NCBI RefSeq assembly: GCF_009687885.1
Contig: NZ_BLAF01000006.1
Span: 1 to 64,000, forward strand
Direction of reading: 5' to 3'
Source of the DNA: Acrocarpospora pleiomorpha
Lineage (GTDB): Bacteria > Actinomycetota > Actinomycetes > Streptosporangiales > Streptosporangiaceae
DNA length: 64,000 bases
Each line of letters starts with the position of its first letter. Within the stretch, counting starts at the first letter, position 1. Of the stretch, positions 17,679 through 27,074 are shown piece after piece. The notes beneath the pieces are model-generated. The model was not told the origin of the DNA. It saw only the letters and a program-made list of their open reading frames with translations, and ran no database searches. Made by a program: the position numbers and the translations under genes.

Positions 17679-18523
17679 CCACGAGAACCATGACCCCGAC
17701 CACCATCAACCCCCAGCGCATCGACCCGTCCACCGTGGTCGCCCGTACCACGCCCCGCAACTCGCTTCAGGAAACCGGGGTTCAGGTCCTGGCGATGGCA
17801 TGGCGAGCCCTGAAGAAGATGCGCCGCAAACCCGAGCAGTTCTTCGACGTCCTCATCCAGCCCTTGCTGTTCACGGCGATGTTCGCGTTCATCTTCGGCG
17901 GCGCGATCTCCGGCAGCGTGTCGAACTACCTCCCGGTGCTGATCCCCGGCATCCTCGCCCAGACGGCCCTGACCGTCTGCATGGCAACAGGCGTACAGCT
18001 GCGTGAGGACATGGACAAGGGGGTCTTCGACCGCTTCAAGTCCCTGCCGATCGCAAGGATCGCTCCCCTGGCCGGCCCGATGATCGCCGACCTGATCCGT
18101 TACGGCATCGCGTCGGTGCTGACGCTCGTCACCGGCCTGTTCATCGGTTACCGCCCCGGCGGCGGGGTGCTCGGCTGCATCGGCGGCGTCGCACTGACCG
18201 TGATCGCCGGCTGGTCGCTGGCGTGGATCTTCGCCTGGCTGGGCACGATGGCGCGTTCGGCGCAGAGTGTCCAGGGCATCTCGATGATGATCATGTTCCC
18301 GCTCACCTTCCTGTCCAACGCCTTCGTCCCCGCCGAGACGCTGCCCGGCTGGCTGGAGGCGTTCGTGAAGGTCAACCCGGTGTCGCACGTCGTCTCCGCG
18401 GTGCGGGACCTGCTCAACGACGGGGCCGTGACGGCCGAGGTCGGCTGGGCGGTCATCGGCTGCGTGATCGTCGTCTTGATCTTCGCTCCGCTGGCGGTCC
18501 GCTCCTACTCCCGCAAGATGTAG
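17675..18523 (+). CDS. DrrB-type ABC-2 exporter permease
   Basis: 282 residues. A cytoplasmic N-terminus ends in LAMAWRALKKMRRKPEQFFD, then six predicted membrane segments (LLFTAMFAFIFGGAI, LIPGILAQTALTVCMATG, VLTLVTGLFIGY, VIAGWSLAWIFAWLG, MMIMFPLTFLSNAF, IGCVIVVLIFAPLAV) typical of ABC-2 permeases. The FLSNAFVPAETLPGW motif is characteristic of DrrB-like proteins. Coupled to the upstream ATPase; convergent with the large regulator gene, six bp apart. Confidence 0.9.
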   Translation: MTTRTMTPTTINPQRIDPSTVVARTTPRNSLQETGVQVLAMAWRALKKMRRKPEQFFDVLIQPLLFTAMFAFIFGGAISGSVSNYLPVLIPGILAQTALTVCMATGVQLREDMDKGVFDRFKSLPIARIAPLAGPMIADLIRYGIASVLTLVTGLFIGYRPGGGVLGCIGGVALTVIAGWSLAWIFAWLGTMARSAQSVQGISMMIMFPLTFLSNAFVPAETLPGWLEAFVKVNPVSHVVSAVRDLLNDGAVTAEVGWAVIGCVIVVLIFAPLAVRSYSRKM

Positions 18524-18529
18524 ACGGTG

Positions 18530-21500
18530 TCAGACCACCCGCTCCAGGACGGTACGGGCCTCGGCCAGCAGGTCGGGGCCGCGTCGTTCGCCGTATTCCG
18601 CCTCGATCCGGGATATGACGCCGGGGGCGATCCGCTCGGCGTGCGCGGACAGCACCGACCACTGCATCGTCGGGGTGAATCGGTTGTAGGCGAACCGGTT
18701 GGCGAGCACGAGCAGCCGGACCGCCTCCTCGGCGGGCAGCGCCCCCTTTCGCAGGCCCCAGATGCCCAGCCCGGCGAGCACCATCCCCATCACCGGGTAA
18801 TCCCTCGAGGTGCGGTCCGGGTCGAACACGATCAGGACTTTTGCCCGCACCGACTCGAAGAGGTCCGCGCCGTCGTCGCCCTCGCCGTACTGCGCGAACG
18901 CCGAGAGCGCGATGACCTCGCTCAGGTCGGCCCACGGTGTGAAAGCGCTCGGGACGCGCAGGTTCCGGAGCACCTCGGCGGTCTCGCGGTGCCGCCGCAG
19001 TCCCTCGGCGATGTCGCCGTCGACGAGGGCCAGTTGGGCTCGGCCGGTGGCGACCGACAGGACCTCGCTGTAGGTGCCCTGGGAAGCGAGCGCCTCCAGG
19101 TCGTCGATCATCCGTGCGGCCTCGTCGCGGCGCCCCTCAGCCAGCGCCGCCATGGCGAGGGTGGTGCGGATCTGGATGGCGTCGTCCATCGCCCCGAGGC
19201 GTTCGAGCATCGGCAGCGCCTCGGTGGCATGCCTGGCGGTCAACGCGGAGTCACCGAGCTGCGCGTACAGGCTGGCCAACTGGGTGTGCAGCACCGCCCG
19301 GTGCCAGGGACCGCCGTCATCGCCGACCAGTTCGAGGGCGGCCCGGGCCGCTTCGATCGCGCCGACCGGGTCGCCGGCGCTCTCCCTGCCATGGCTCAGC
19401 CAGTGCAGCGCGATCCGGCGGATCAGAGGGTCGGTATCGGCGACCAGCAGGTCCAAGCCGCGCTCGGGATCCGACGCCGTGGCGAGCAGGGCGGTCACCA
19501 GCGCCCGGACGGCCGGGTTCGCCGAGTCGGCGCCCAGCCCGGACAGCAGTCGCGCCAGCGTCCCTGACTCGTCGTGGGAGACGATCATGGTGTTGAACAG
19601 CGCGATGCCCAGGGCCAGCCGGGTCTGGTCGAGGAGCCGGGGCGGAGGCGCCCAGCCGCTCAGGGCGGCGGCGACGGCCGGGGCGACGACGATGCTGCGC
19701 GGGTGATCCCCGCAGATCGTCCAGTAGCCGGCGAGAGCGGAGAACAGCACCACGACCGCTTCCGGGTCGGGGTCGGCGAGGGCCTCGCGCAGGATGTCGG
19801 CGAGGTTCGTCTCCTCAGAACGGAGCCGGTCCATCGCGTCGACCTGCTCCGGCGAGTACAGCCGGGCGCCGTGCCGGCGGCCGTAACCGACGGCCCACTC
19901 GCGTACGGCGGCCCGCGCGTCGGTGGTCTCGCCGGCCGAGTCCAGCCGCATCCGGCCGAACTCGCGCACCGTCTCGAGCATGCGGTACCGAACGCCGTCG
20001 GCTGTCTCCACGACGGTGAGCAGGGACTGCTCCACGAGCTCCTCGACGTCGCCGAGAGCGTCGTCGCCGAGCACCTCCTCCGCCGCGTCGAGGACGAAGC
20101 CGTCCGGGAAAGCCGACAGGCGGCGGAGGGCCCGGCGCTGCCGCTCGCCGAGGAGGTTCCAGGACCAGTCGATCACCGCCAGCAGCGTCTGGTGACGGGA
20201 GGGGGCGCTCCGGTCGCCGCCGCGCAGCAGCGAGAACCTGTCCTCCAGCCGACGGGCGATCTCGACCGGTGACATCACCCTCACCTTCGCGGCGGCCAGC
20301 TCGATCGCGAGCGGCAGGCCGTCCAAGCGGGCCACGACGGCGCGCACGTCATCCTCGTCGAGGTGCACATTGGGCCGGGCCGCGGTCGCGCGGTCGCGGA
20401 ACAGCTCGACGGCGTCACCGGTTCCCAGCTGGGGCAGCGGATAGACGCGTTCGGCGGCGATCGCCAGTGGCGAGCGGGTTGTGGTGAGGACGCGCAGCTC
20501 CCGTGTGGTTGCGGTCAGATAGGCGACCAAGTCGGCGACCGCGTCCACCAGATGCTCGCAGTTGTCGAGCACCAGCAGCGTCGGGGCCAGATCGAGCTGC
20601 TGGGCGATCCGGGCCCGGACGTCGGCGCGCTGCTGCGGGGTGAGCGTGCGGCGTCCGGTCACCGAGTCGCGGACGCCGAGCGCCGACCCGACCTCGCCGA
20701 CCAGATCCTCGGGCGCGGTCACGCCGACCAGTTCGACGACGTGCACCACCGGCTGCGGGGCCTCGCGGGCGACGGCATGGGCGAGCCGGGTCTTGCCGAG
20801 GCCGCCCGGACCGAGGATCGAGACCACCCGGGAGGCGGAGAGCAGCGCCCGCACCCGTCGGAGATCGTCGTCGCGGCCGAGCAGCGGGGTCGTGTCGAAG
20901 CGCACGCCGGCGCGCACGGGGCTGTCGAGCGCCAGCAGCTCACGATGGACCCGTCGCAGCTCCGGGCCGACGTCGGCGCCGATCCGGTCGCGCAGGTCCG
21001 ACCGGTAGCGCTCGAAGCGGTCCAGCGCGGCGCCCGTTCCGCGCACCGCCGCCTCGCTGTGCAGGAGGTCGGCGAGCAGCCCCTCGTCCTCGGGGTGGAC
21101 GCGCACAGCCTCCTCGAGTTCGGGGAGGGCGGGGCCGTGGTCGCCGCTGCGGCTCCGGGCCCGGGCGAGCACGACCCGCGCGGACGCCAGGTCGTGTTCC
21201 GCGCGCCGGCGCACCTCGGCCAGCGGGCCGCCGCCCGCAGGCGGCAGCGCCCCGATGCCCAGCGCGAGCGCCTCCTTCGCCGCCGCGGCCGCCGCGGCCG
21301 GATTCTCGACGAGCAGCGCCCGCGCCCGGCCCGCCAGACCGTGCAGCCGACCGGCGTCGACCCGGTCGGGCGGAACCTCGAGCCGGTAGCCGGCCCCTTC
21401 CGTGACCAGCGCCTCCGACCCCACGACCGACCTGGTGCGGGACACCAGGACCTGCAGCGCCTTCGCCGGATTGGCCGGTTCGCTGTCCCCCCACACCTCC

Positions 21501-21631
21501 GCGACGAGCCGGTCCGCGTTCACGGTCCGGCAGGCGAGCGCGAGGGCCGCGAGCAGCGCCTGAGCCCTCTCGCCGACCACCGGCTGTCCCCGCCACCGCA
21601 CACCGTCGAGCAGGCTCAGGTGGATCGGCAT
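18530..21631 (-). CDS. AfsR/SARP-type regulator (BTAD, NB-ARC-like ATPase, TPR)
   Basis: 1033 residues. An N-terminal winged-helix and bacterial transcriptional activation domain (~1-240) is followed by an NB-ARC/STAND-type ATPase with P-loop GPGGLGKTRLAH (Lys280) and LLVLDNCEHLVD as Walker B, and a long helical TPR-like C-terminus. Such proteins activate secondary-metabolism or export genes after nucleotide-dependent oligomerisation. The short wing region QALLAALALACRTVNADRL, AEVWGDSEPANPAKALQ is diagnostic. Convergent with one exporter pair and upstream of the other; target not evident. Confidence 0.88.
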   Translation of the reverse strand: MPIHLSLLDGVRWRGQPVVGERAQALLAALALACRTVNADRLVAEVWGDSEPANPAKALQVLVSRTRSVVGSEALVTEGAGYRLEVPPDRVDAGRLHGLAGRARALLVENPAAAAAAAKEALALGIGALPPAGGGPLAEVRRRAEHDLASARVVLARARSRSGDHGPALPELEEAVRVHPEDEGLLADLLHSEAAVRGTGAALDRFERYRSDLRDRIGADVGPELRRVHRELLALDSPVRAGVRFDTTPLLGRDDDLRRVRALLSASRVVSILGPGGLGKTRLAHAVAREAPQPVVHVVELVGVTAPEDLVGEVGSALGVRDSVTGRRTLTPQQRADVRARIAQQLDLAPTLLVLDNCEHLVDAVADLVAYLTATTRELRVLTTTRSPLAIAAERVYPLPQLGTGDAVELFRDRATAARPNVHLDEDDVRAVVARLDGLPLAIELAAAKVRVMSPVEIARRLEDRFSLLRGGDRSAPSRHQTLLAVIDWSWNLLGERQRRALRRLSAFPDGFVLDAAEEVLGDDALGDVEELVEQSLLTVVETADGVRYRMLETVREFGRMRLDSAGETTDARAAVREWAVGYGRRHGARLYSPEQVDAMDRLRSEETNLADILREALADPDPEAVVVLFSALAGYWTICGDHPRSIVVAPAVAAALSGWAPPPRLLDQTRLALGIALFNTMIVSHDESGTLARLLSGLGADSANPAVRALVTALLATASDPERGLDLLVADTDPLIRRIALHWLSHGRESAGDPVGAIEAARAALELVGDDGGPWHRAVLHTQLASLYAQLGDSALTARHATEALPMLERLGAMDDAIQIRTTLAMAALAEGRRDEAARMIDDLEALASQGTYSEVLSVATGRAQLALVDGDIAEGLRRHRETAEVLRNLRVPSAFTPWADLSEVIALSAFAQYGEGDDGADLFESVRAKVLIVFDPDRTSRDYPVMGMVLAGLGIWGLRKGALPAEEAVRLLVLANRFAYNRFTPTMQWSVLSAHAERIAPGVISRIEAEYGERRGPDLLAEARTVLERVV

Positions 21632-21779
21632 GCCGCAAGTCTAGGCTCCGCCAAGCCATCCGCTCGTTCTCCACCTTTGGGGTCCGGATGCACCCCAGAC
21701 TCCCAGCGTGAGCGGAGTGGCTTGATGGACAGCACCGGCTCGCGGCACATGCGTACCAGCGAGGTTGCAAACGAACGGA

Positions 21780-21807
21780 CCGCCAGACCCGTTGAGTGGT
21801 CTGGCGG
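21780..21807. terminator. Hairpin terminator
   Basis: Perfect 10-bp inverted repeat CCGCCAGACC / GGTCTGGCGG with an 8-nt loop, 22 bp beyond the stop of the minus-strand ABC-2 permease gene. Confidence 0.7.
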
Positions 21808-21828
21808 CCCTGTTGGGTCGGTTCATGG

Positions 21829-22605
21829 TCAGGCCTTGTTGAAGATGTTCTTGGCCCAGAGGTAGGAGACGGTGGCGATGCCGGCGCACCAGGCGGTGGC
21901 GATGACCGCGCTGTTGCCGATCGGGGTGCCGAGGAGGAGGCCGCGGACGGTTTCCATGATCGGGGTGAAGGGCTGGTATTCGGCGAACCAGCGCAGGACG
22001 GTGGGCATGGAGTCGGTGGGGACGAAGCCGCTGCCGAGGAAGGGCAGCAGGATCAGGGGCATGGGGGCGTTGCTGGCGGCCTCGGGGGTCAGGGACTTCA
22101 GGCCGAGGGCGACCGACAGCCAGGTGATGGCCACGACGAACAGGGTGAGCAGGCCGGCGGCGGCCAGCCATTCGACGGCGGTGGCGTTCGGGCGGAAGCC
22201 GAGCGCGAAGGCGATGCCGATGACGGCGGCCATGCCGAGGAGCTGCTGGATGACGCTGCCGACGACGTGGCCGGTCAGGACGGAGGCGCGCGAGATCCGC
22301 ATGGTGCGGAAGCGGGCGATGATGCCTTCGGTCATGTCGGTGGCGACCATGACGGCGGTTCCGGTCGCGGCGGTGGCCACCGCCATGAGCAGAATGCCGG
22401 GGACGACGTAGTTGACGTAGGCGTCGCGGCCGCCGCCGCCGAGTCCTTCGCCGAGGGTGCCGCCGAAGACGTAGACGAACACGATCAGGATGATGACGGG
22501 AGTGGCGACCAGCTGCACGGTCATGGACGGGTAGCGGAGCAGGCGCTTGAGCTGGCGCCGGACCATGGTGGAGTTGTCGCGCATGGCGAGGGACAGGGTG
22601 CTCAT
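21829..22605 (-). CDS. ABC-2 exporter permease
   Basis: 258 residues. Cytoplasmic N-terminal RRQLKRLLRYPSMT is followed by about six membrane segments (VQLVATPVIILIVFVYVFGG, GILLMAVATAATGTAVMVA, MAAVIGIAFALGF, GLLTLFVVAITWLSVALGL, ...). The motif FVPTDSMPTVLRWFAEYQPFTP is the DrrB-type C-terminal loop. Start overlaps the upstream ATPase stop by four bases. Works with 22602-23543 as an exporter of unknown substrate. Confidence 0.9.
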   Translation of the reverse strand: MSTLSLAMRDNSTMVRRQLKRLLRYPSMTVQLVATPVIILIVFVYVFGGTLGEGLGGGGRDAYVNYVVPGILLMAVATAATGTAVMVATDMTEGIIARFRTMRISRASVLTGHVVGSVIQQLLGMAAVIGIAFALGFRPNATAVEWLAAAGLLTLFVVAITWLSVALGLKSLTPEAASNAPMPLILLPFLGSGFVPTDSMPTVLRWFAEYQPFTPIMETVRGLLLGTPIGNSAVIATAWCAGIATVSYLWAKNIFNKA

Positions 22606-23543
22606 CGGGTGGCCTCCACTTTCTGCTGGCCGGTGAGGGTGAGGAAGACGTCGTCGAGGTCGGGGGTGTGCACGCTCATCTCGGCGATGTCGATCGAGCG
22701 TTCGTCCAGGAGGGTGAGCAGTTCGCGGATCGCGCGGACACTGCCGTCGCTCGGCACTTGCAGGGTGAGCGCCTCGGGGTCGGCGACTCCGGCCCCGACG
22801 AGGTGGCGAGCCGCGTCGAGCAGGTGCGCGTCGGCGAAGGTGAGCTCGATGTGGCCCCCGGGGATGCGCCGCTTGAGCTCTTCGGCGGTGCCTTCGGCGA
22901 TCAGCCGTCCGTGGTCGAGGAGGGCGATGCGGTCGGCGAGTTCGTCGGCCTCCTCCAGGTACTGGGTGGTGAGGAAGATGGTGACGCCACTCGCGACGAG
23001 TTCACGGACGATCTGCCACATGGAGCGGCGGCTGCGCGGGTCGAGGCCGGTGGTGGGCTCGTCCAGGAAGATCAGGCGGGGGTCGCCGACCAGGGTCATC
23101 GCCAGGTCGAGGCGGCGTTGCATGCCGCCCGAGTAAGTGCTGGCCGGTTTGCGCGCCGCGTCGACCAGGTCGAAGCGGTCGAGCAGTTCGGCGGCCTTGC
23201 GCTTGCCGTCCCGGCGGGACAGGTGCTTGAGGTCGGCCATGAGGAGCAGGTTCTCCTCGCCGCTGAGCAGCTTGTCGACGGCCGAGTACTGCCCGGTGAC
23301 GCCGATCGCGCCGCGCACGTCGTCCGGCTTGCGGGCCAGGTCTAATCCGGCGACCTGGACTGCGCCGCCGTCGGCGGGGATCAGGGTGGACAGGATCTGG
23401 ACGGTGGTGGTCTTGCCTGCCCCGTTCGGCCCGAGCAGGGAGAAGATCGTTCCTTCGGGGACGGCCAGGTCGACGCCGTCGAGCACAACCTTGTCGCCGT
23501 AGGACTTGCGCAGCCCGTTCGCCGCGATGGCCAGGTTCGTCAT
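22602..23543 (-). CDS. DrrA-type ABC exporter ATPase
   Basis: 313 residues. Walker A GPNGAGKTT at 38-46, signature YSGGMQRRLDLAMT, Walker B LIFLDEPTTGLDPRSR, and the DrrA-type C-terminal domain (~235-305, ending DLDDVFLTLTG). Second gene of the operon that starts with the DUF4097 protein 11 bp upstream. Same family as the exporter at 16.7 kb but clearly divergent, so not a recent duplication. Confidence 0.9.
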   Translation of the reverse strand: MTNLAIAANGLRKSYGDKVVLDGVDLAVPEGTIFSLLGPNGAGKTTTVQILSTLIPADGGAVQVAGLDLARKPDDVRGAIGVTGQYSAVDKLLSGEENLLLMADLKHLSRRDGKRKAAELLDRFDLVDAARKPASTYSGGMQRRLDLAMTLVGDPRLIFLDEPTTGLDPRSRRSMWQIVRELVASGVTIFLTTQYLEEADELADRIALLDHGRLIAEGTAEELKRRIPGGHIELTFADAHLLDAARHLVGAGVADPEALTLQVPSDGSVRAIRELLTLLDERSIDIAEMSVHTPDLDDVFLTLTGQQKVEATR

Positions 23544-23554
23544 GATGGTGCTCC

Positions 23555-24226
23555 TCAGAGGCTGCGGGCGACGATGTCGCCGTAGGCGGTGGTCGCGTGG
23601 ATGCCGAGCTGAGCGGCGGCGCCTTCGGTGTTCTTGAGCGCGTTGTGGATCCGGCCGTAGCCGGTGCCGGCGTCCAGCGAGGCCGAGACGCCCGGCGCCA
23701 CGGAGACCTCGATGTCGCCCATGTCCGTGCGCAGGGCGACCTGGCCGCGTACGGCCTCGGCGACGCGGATGTCGCCCTTGGCGGTGCTGATCTCCGCGGC
23801 GCCGGTGAGACGGCCGACCGAGACGTCACCGGCGACTGCGGTGATGCGGGCGCTCGCGGCCTCGTCGACCTTGATCTGGTCGTACGCGCCCTCGAAGGTC
23901 ACATCGCCCAGCCGTCCGACGGCCCGGAACTCGGTGGCGGCGGCCTTGACCTCGACCCGGGAACCGGCGGGCAGCTGGACCGTCACCTCGATGGATCCGG
24001 AGGCTCCGAAAAGCTGGCTTTTCACCGGCACCTCGATCCGCAGGACGCCGTCGCCGTATTCGACCTTGGTCTGCTCCGCGGCCTGTACGTCGCGGCTCTT
24101 CGAGGCGTCCGCAGGGCGGATCTCGACTGCGGTGTCGGCCCGGTCAGCGGCGATGAACTGCACCCGCCCGGCGGGGACGTCCAGGACGGCGGAGATCGGG
24201 GCGGGGGTGTCGAACTTCTGCATCAT
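23555..24226 (-). CDS. DUF4097-family (putative adhesin-like) protein
   Basis: 223 residues of short repeating beta strands (TAVEIRPADASK, GDVTFEGAYDQIKVDEAASA, GDVSVGRLTGAAEISTAKGD, GDIRVAEAVRGQVALRTDMG), the pattern of DUF4097 beta-solenoid proteins. No signal peptide, so probably cytosolic. Such genes commonly precede DrrAB-like exporters in actinomycetes; role unknown. First gene of the operon, divergent from the MarR-type regulator. Confidence 0.85.
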   Translation of the reverse strand: MMQKFDTPAPISAVLDVPAGRVQFIAADRADTAVEIRPADASKSRDVQAAEQTKVEYGDGVLRIEVPVKSQLFGASGSIEVTVQLPAGSRVEVKAAATEFRAVGRLGDVTFEGAYDQIKVDEAASARITAVAGDVSVGRLTGAAEISTAKGDIRVAEAVRGQVALRTDMGDIEVSVAPGVSASLDAGTGYGRIHNALKNTEGAAAQLGIHATTAYGDIVARSL

Positions 24227-24346
24227 GCTCTCCCAGTGCTGTGTCGTTCGTTGTTTCTAACAATGGAAAAGCTACGTTGCCTTCACGGATTCTTCAACTA
24301 ACTCATTGCGTTGAAGATGCATTATCCCAGCTAGATGGCATAAAAC

Positions 24347-24399
24347 TGTTGCAACAATCTGTCGGTTAATGCAACATGGGAAGCTGTGAATGTTGCAAT
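24347..24399. promoter_or_regulatory. Palindrome cluster between DUF4097 and MarR-type genes
   Basis: Contains the perfect palindrome TGTTGCAACA (24347-24356) and an inverted pair ATGCAACAT (24369-24377) / ATGTTGCAAT (24390-24399). The region is also much richer in A+T than its surroundings. Placed between divergent genes, it probably binds the regulator encoded at 24453. Confidence 0.6.
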
Positions 24400-24452
24400 G
24401 AATGGGAGCGAACGCTATGCTCGAGGCATCACGGAGCGCGAAGGAGAACGCG

Positions 24453-25202
24453 ATGCCAGGGGGCAGGCTCACCCAGCAGGAACGCCAGCAGATCGCCCTG
24501 GGGCTGGGAGACGGGCTCGCCTACGCGGAGATAGCCAGACGCCTCGACCGCCCGACCTCGACGGTCACGCGTGAAGTGATGCGCAACGGCGGCCCCACCG
24601 GCTACCGCTCCGACCTGGCCCACCGCGCCACGGAACGCCGCGCCCGCCGGCGTGGGCCCGGCTCGTCCCAGGGGTCGCAGTCGGCCCTCCAGCCGTACGG
24701 GCGCGACGCCGAGGCCGTCCGTGAGTTCGAGGAGACGTTCACCACCGTCATGATGGCTTCGGGCCTGTCCAAGATGATGGCGCGGGTGCTGGTCTGCCTC
24801 CTCACCACCGACGCCGGCAGTCTCACCGCCTCTGAGCTCGCCCAGCGGCTCCAGGTCAGCCCGGCGTCCATCTCCAAAGCGATCACTTTCCTGGAGAGCC
24901 AGGACCTCGTCCGCCGGGAACGCGACGAACGCCGGCGCGAACGCTACGTCGTCGACGACGACCTCTGGCACCAATCGACGATCGCCAGCGCCCGGTCCCT
25001 CGTCCAGCTCGTCGATGTCGCCCGGCAGGGCGCCGGCGTGCTCGGCCCCCACTCCCCGGCCGCGGTCCGCCTCGAGAACATCGCCCGCTACCTCGCCTTC
25101 GTCGCCGAACAATTCACCCGCGCCGCCGAGCAGGCCCGCGAAATCCTCTACACCCACCCCAAGGAAACCCAGGACGGCGGGGCGAATAACCGCCCAGAGT
25201 GA
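24453..25202 (+). CDS. GbsR/MarR-type regulator with N-terminal IS30-like HTH
   Basis: About 249 residues from the ATG at 24453 (GAAGGAGAAC ribosome site); an earlier ATG at 24402 is possible. Two DNA-binding modules: an N-terminal HTH_38 segment (LTQQERQQIALGL, YAEIARRLDRPTSTVTREV), the type found in IS30 transposases, and a MarR/GbsR winged helix (~110-190; LTASELAQRLQVSPASISKA, ESQDLVRRERDERRRER). Divergent from the DUF4097-exporter operon and probably its repressor. Confidence 0.85.
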   Translation: MPGGRLTQQERQQIALGLGDGLAYAEIARRLDRPTSTVTREVMRNGGPTGYRSDLAHRATERRARRRGPGSSQGSQSALQPYGRDAEAVREFEETFTTVMMASGLSKMMARVLVCLLTTDAGSLTASELAQRLQVSPASISKAITFLESQDLVRRERDERRRERYVVDDDLWHQSTIASARSLVQLVDVARQGAGVLGPHSPAAVRLENIARYLAFVAEQFTRAAEQAREILYTHPKETQDGGANNRPE

Positions 25203-25250
25203 CAGACCCCACCTTGGTCAGCCGGGCCGCCGCACCCAAGTCGGACGCCG

Positions 25251-25286
25251 GTCGGCCCGTCCTCGCGCAGGGACGCGGGCCGACCT
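25251..25286. terminator. Hairpin terminator after the MarR-type gene
   Basis: Inverted repeat GGTCGGCCCG ... CGGGCCGACC, about 50 bp past the stop. The rest of the 25203-25527 gap shows nothing identifiable. Confidence 0.6.
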
Positions 25287-25527
25287 CCTATCAATATTCG
25301 GCACCGCCCCGCCAATGCTTCCTAGCGCGAGGGTCCCTCTGTCAGCTTGGGAATAGGCGACTGATCCCGCCACGCTGAGCTGGAAACGAGCGTGCGGCTC
25401 GGCAGTGGTTGAGTGCCCATGGGTTCCCGTTGATCGCCGTTCAATCTGGCACGCGCACGGCGATCAAGCTCACTGCAGGTTGGGTATTTCGGAGCGCTCG
25501 TCGGTCGCGGAACTAGCATGGCCCCCC

Positions 25528-26178
25528 ATGACCGAGCCGGACTATCTCACCGCCACTCGTACCGCCTACGACGACGCCGCCGCCCGTTACGCCGAGTTCG
25601 TCGACGAACATTTTCCTGCCAACCCGCTCAATCGCGTGATGATCGCCCTCTTCGCCGAGCTGGTCCGGGCCGCCGGCGACGGCCTGGTGGCGGACGTGGG
25701 GTGCGGCCCCGGCCACATCACCGCGTATCTCCGCTCCCTCGGCGTCACCGCCTTCGGTATCGACCTGTCGCCGGAGATGATCGCGCTCGCCCGCGGCGCC
25801 CATCCGGAGCTCCGCTTCGAGGTGGGGCTGATCGGTGCCCTCGATGTGGAGGACGCCTCCCTCGCCGGGGTTCTCGCCAACTACTCGATCATCCACACCC
25901 CGCCTGAGCGGCTCCCCGAAACGCTCGCCGAGTTCCACCGCGTGCTCGGGCCCGGCGGCCACCTGCTGCTCTGCTTCCAGGGATACGACGACCCCGCCGA
26001 GCTTGCGGAGGCATTCGACCACAAGGTGTCCCTCGCCTACCGGTATTCGCCCGACCGCGTGGCCGAGCTGCTACTCAAGGCCCGGCTCGCCGAGGTGGCC
26101 CGGCTGATCGTCGCTCCTGGCGAGGACCCCCAGCGAGGCTTCCCACAGGCCCACCTCCTTGCCCGCCGTACGGCCTGA
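25528..26178 (+). CDS. Class I SAM-dependent methyltransferase
   Basis: 216 residues from the ATG at 25528. Motif I VADVGCGPGHITAYL (SAM glycine loop), motif II GIDLSPEMIALAR, and motif III region VLGPGGHLLLCFQGYDD are clear. Small-molecule methyltransferase of the Methyltransf_11/25 type; substrate unknown. Stands alone, followed by a hairpin. Confidence 0.88.
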   Translation: MTEPDYLTATRTAYDDAAARYAEFVDEHFPANPLNRVMIALFAELVRAAGDGLVADVGCGPGHITAYLRSLGVTAFGIDLSPEMIALARGAHPELRFEVGLIGALDVEDASLAGVLANYSIIHTPPERLPETLAEFHRVLGPGGHLLLCFQGYDDPAELAEAFDHKVSLAYRYSPDRVAELLLKARLAEVARLIVAPGEDPQRGFPQAHLLARRTA

Positions 26179-26206
26179 TCGCTGATCCGTCACCGACGGT
26201 TCTGGC

Positions 26207-26248
26207 GCGCACAGTCCCGGCCGACCATGAGACCGGCGGGGACTGCGC
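26207..26248. terminator. Hairpin terminator after methyltransferase
   Basis: Inverted repeat GCGCACAGTCCC / GGGGACTGCGC with GGCC/GGC-like extension, about 30 bp past the stop. Confidence 0.5.
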
Positions 26249-26400
26249 GGCTCAGCTACACGCCGTCTTGAGGGCCGCTTTGGGGCGACCGGCCGCGATG
26301 TGGCCTGTAAGCAGAGCGCTCAGCTCTCGCCGGTGCGGTCCTCCCCGACGCGAGCAAGCGCTCGCGAAGTCGCAGGAGGATAAGAGGTAGGATAGGGAGC

Positions 26401-26664
26401 ATGAGTGAGCCTACTGGCAAGTATTCGATCACCATGCCGCGCGACATCGCGGAGGCCGCCAGGTCCCGGAGCGGCCCTTCTGGCCTGTCCGCCTACGTCG
26501 CCGCCGCCGTCGCCCGCCAGATCGAGCGCGACAACCTCAGTGAGCTCATCCAGGTCGCCGAGGCCGAGCACGGCCCCATCACCGACGACGAGGTTCAGGC
26601 GCTGCGCGACCAGCTCCACCAGGCCCGGCAGGGACGGGCCCATGGTGGGGCGGGCGCCGCGTGA
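26401..26664 (+). CDS. Antitoxin of PIN-type TA pair
   Basis: 87 residues, starting MSEPTGKYSITMPRDIAEAA, with a ribbon-helix-helix-like opening (SITMPRDIAEAARSR, LSAYVAAAVARQIERDN) and an acidic helical tail (AEAEHGPITDDEVQALRDQL). It overlaps the PIN toxin start by four bases (GTGA). Would bind and inhibit the toxin and repress the operon. Upstream run aggaggataagaggtagg serves as ribosome/promoter region. Confidence 0.8.
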   Translation: MSEPTGKYSITMPRDIAEAARSRSGPSGLSAYVAAAVARQIERDNLSELIQVAEAEHGPITDDEVQALRDQLHQARQGRAHGGAGAA

Positions 26665-27074
26665 CCCGTTCTCCCGCCACCCCCGGCGGCACCATGGTCC
26701 TCGACAGCGAGGGACTGGCCAAGGCGGTCCTGCGCGATCGCACGGTCACCGCATGGCTCGCCCTCGCCCGCGCTGACGATCTCCGCGTCATCACCTCCGC
26801 CGCCACCCTCGTCGAAGTGGTCCACCCCCGTATCAACCGGCCGGCCCTGGAGTGGACGCTGTCCCGCGTTGTCGTCGAGCCGGTCACCGAACCGATCGCC
26901 CGCCACGCCGCCACACTTCTGTCCGACGCCGCCTTGCACGGGCACAAGTACGCCATCGATGCCATGCTCAGCGCCACCGCCCTCGCTGCCCCTGGCCCGG
27001 TCACGGTTCTCACCTCCGACCCTGAGGACCTCGCCGCCCTGTGCGGCGGACGCGTCATCGTCATCAAGGTCTGA
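26661..27074 (+). CDS. PIN-domain toxin (VapC-like ribonuclease)
   Basis: 137 residues from a GTG at 26661. PIN acidic residues are seen in MVLDSEGLAK (Asp), SAATLVEVVHP (Glu), KYAIDAMLSATAL (Asp) and TVLTSDPEDLAAL (Asp). Such toxins cleave tRNA or rRNA in a Mg2+-dependent way. It lies about 160 bp left of a degenerate tRNA-Gly attachment repeat, like the TA cargoes at 44-59 kb. Confidence 0.85.
   Translation: MTRSPATPGGTMVLDSEGLAKAVLRDRTVTAWLALARADDLRVITSAATLVEVVHPRINRPALEWTLSRVVVEPVTEPIARHAATLLSDAALHGHKYAIDAMLSATALAAPGPVTVLTSDPEDLAALCGGRVIVIKV

Noticed and set aside
16710..23543. The two DrrAB pairs as a recent duplication
   Set aside because: The ATPases and permeases differ throughout, and the operons have different neighbours and orientation.
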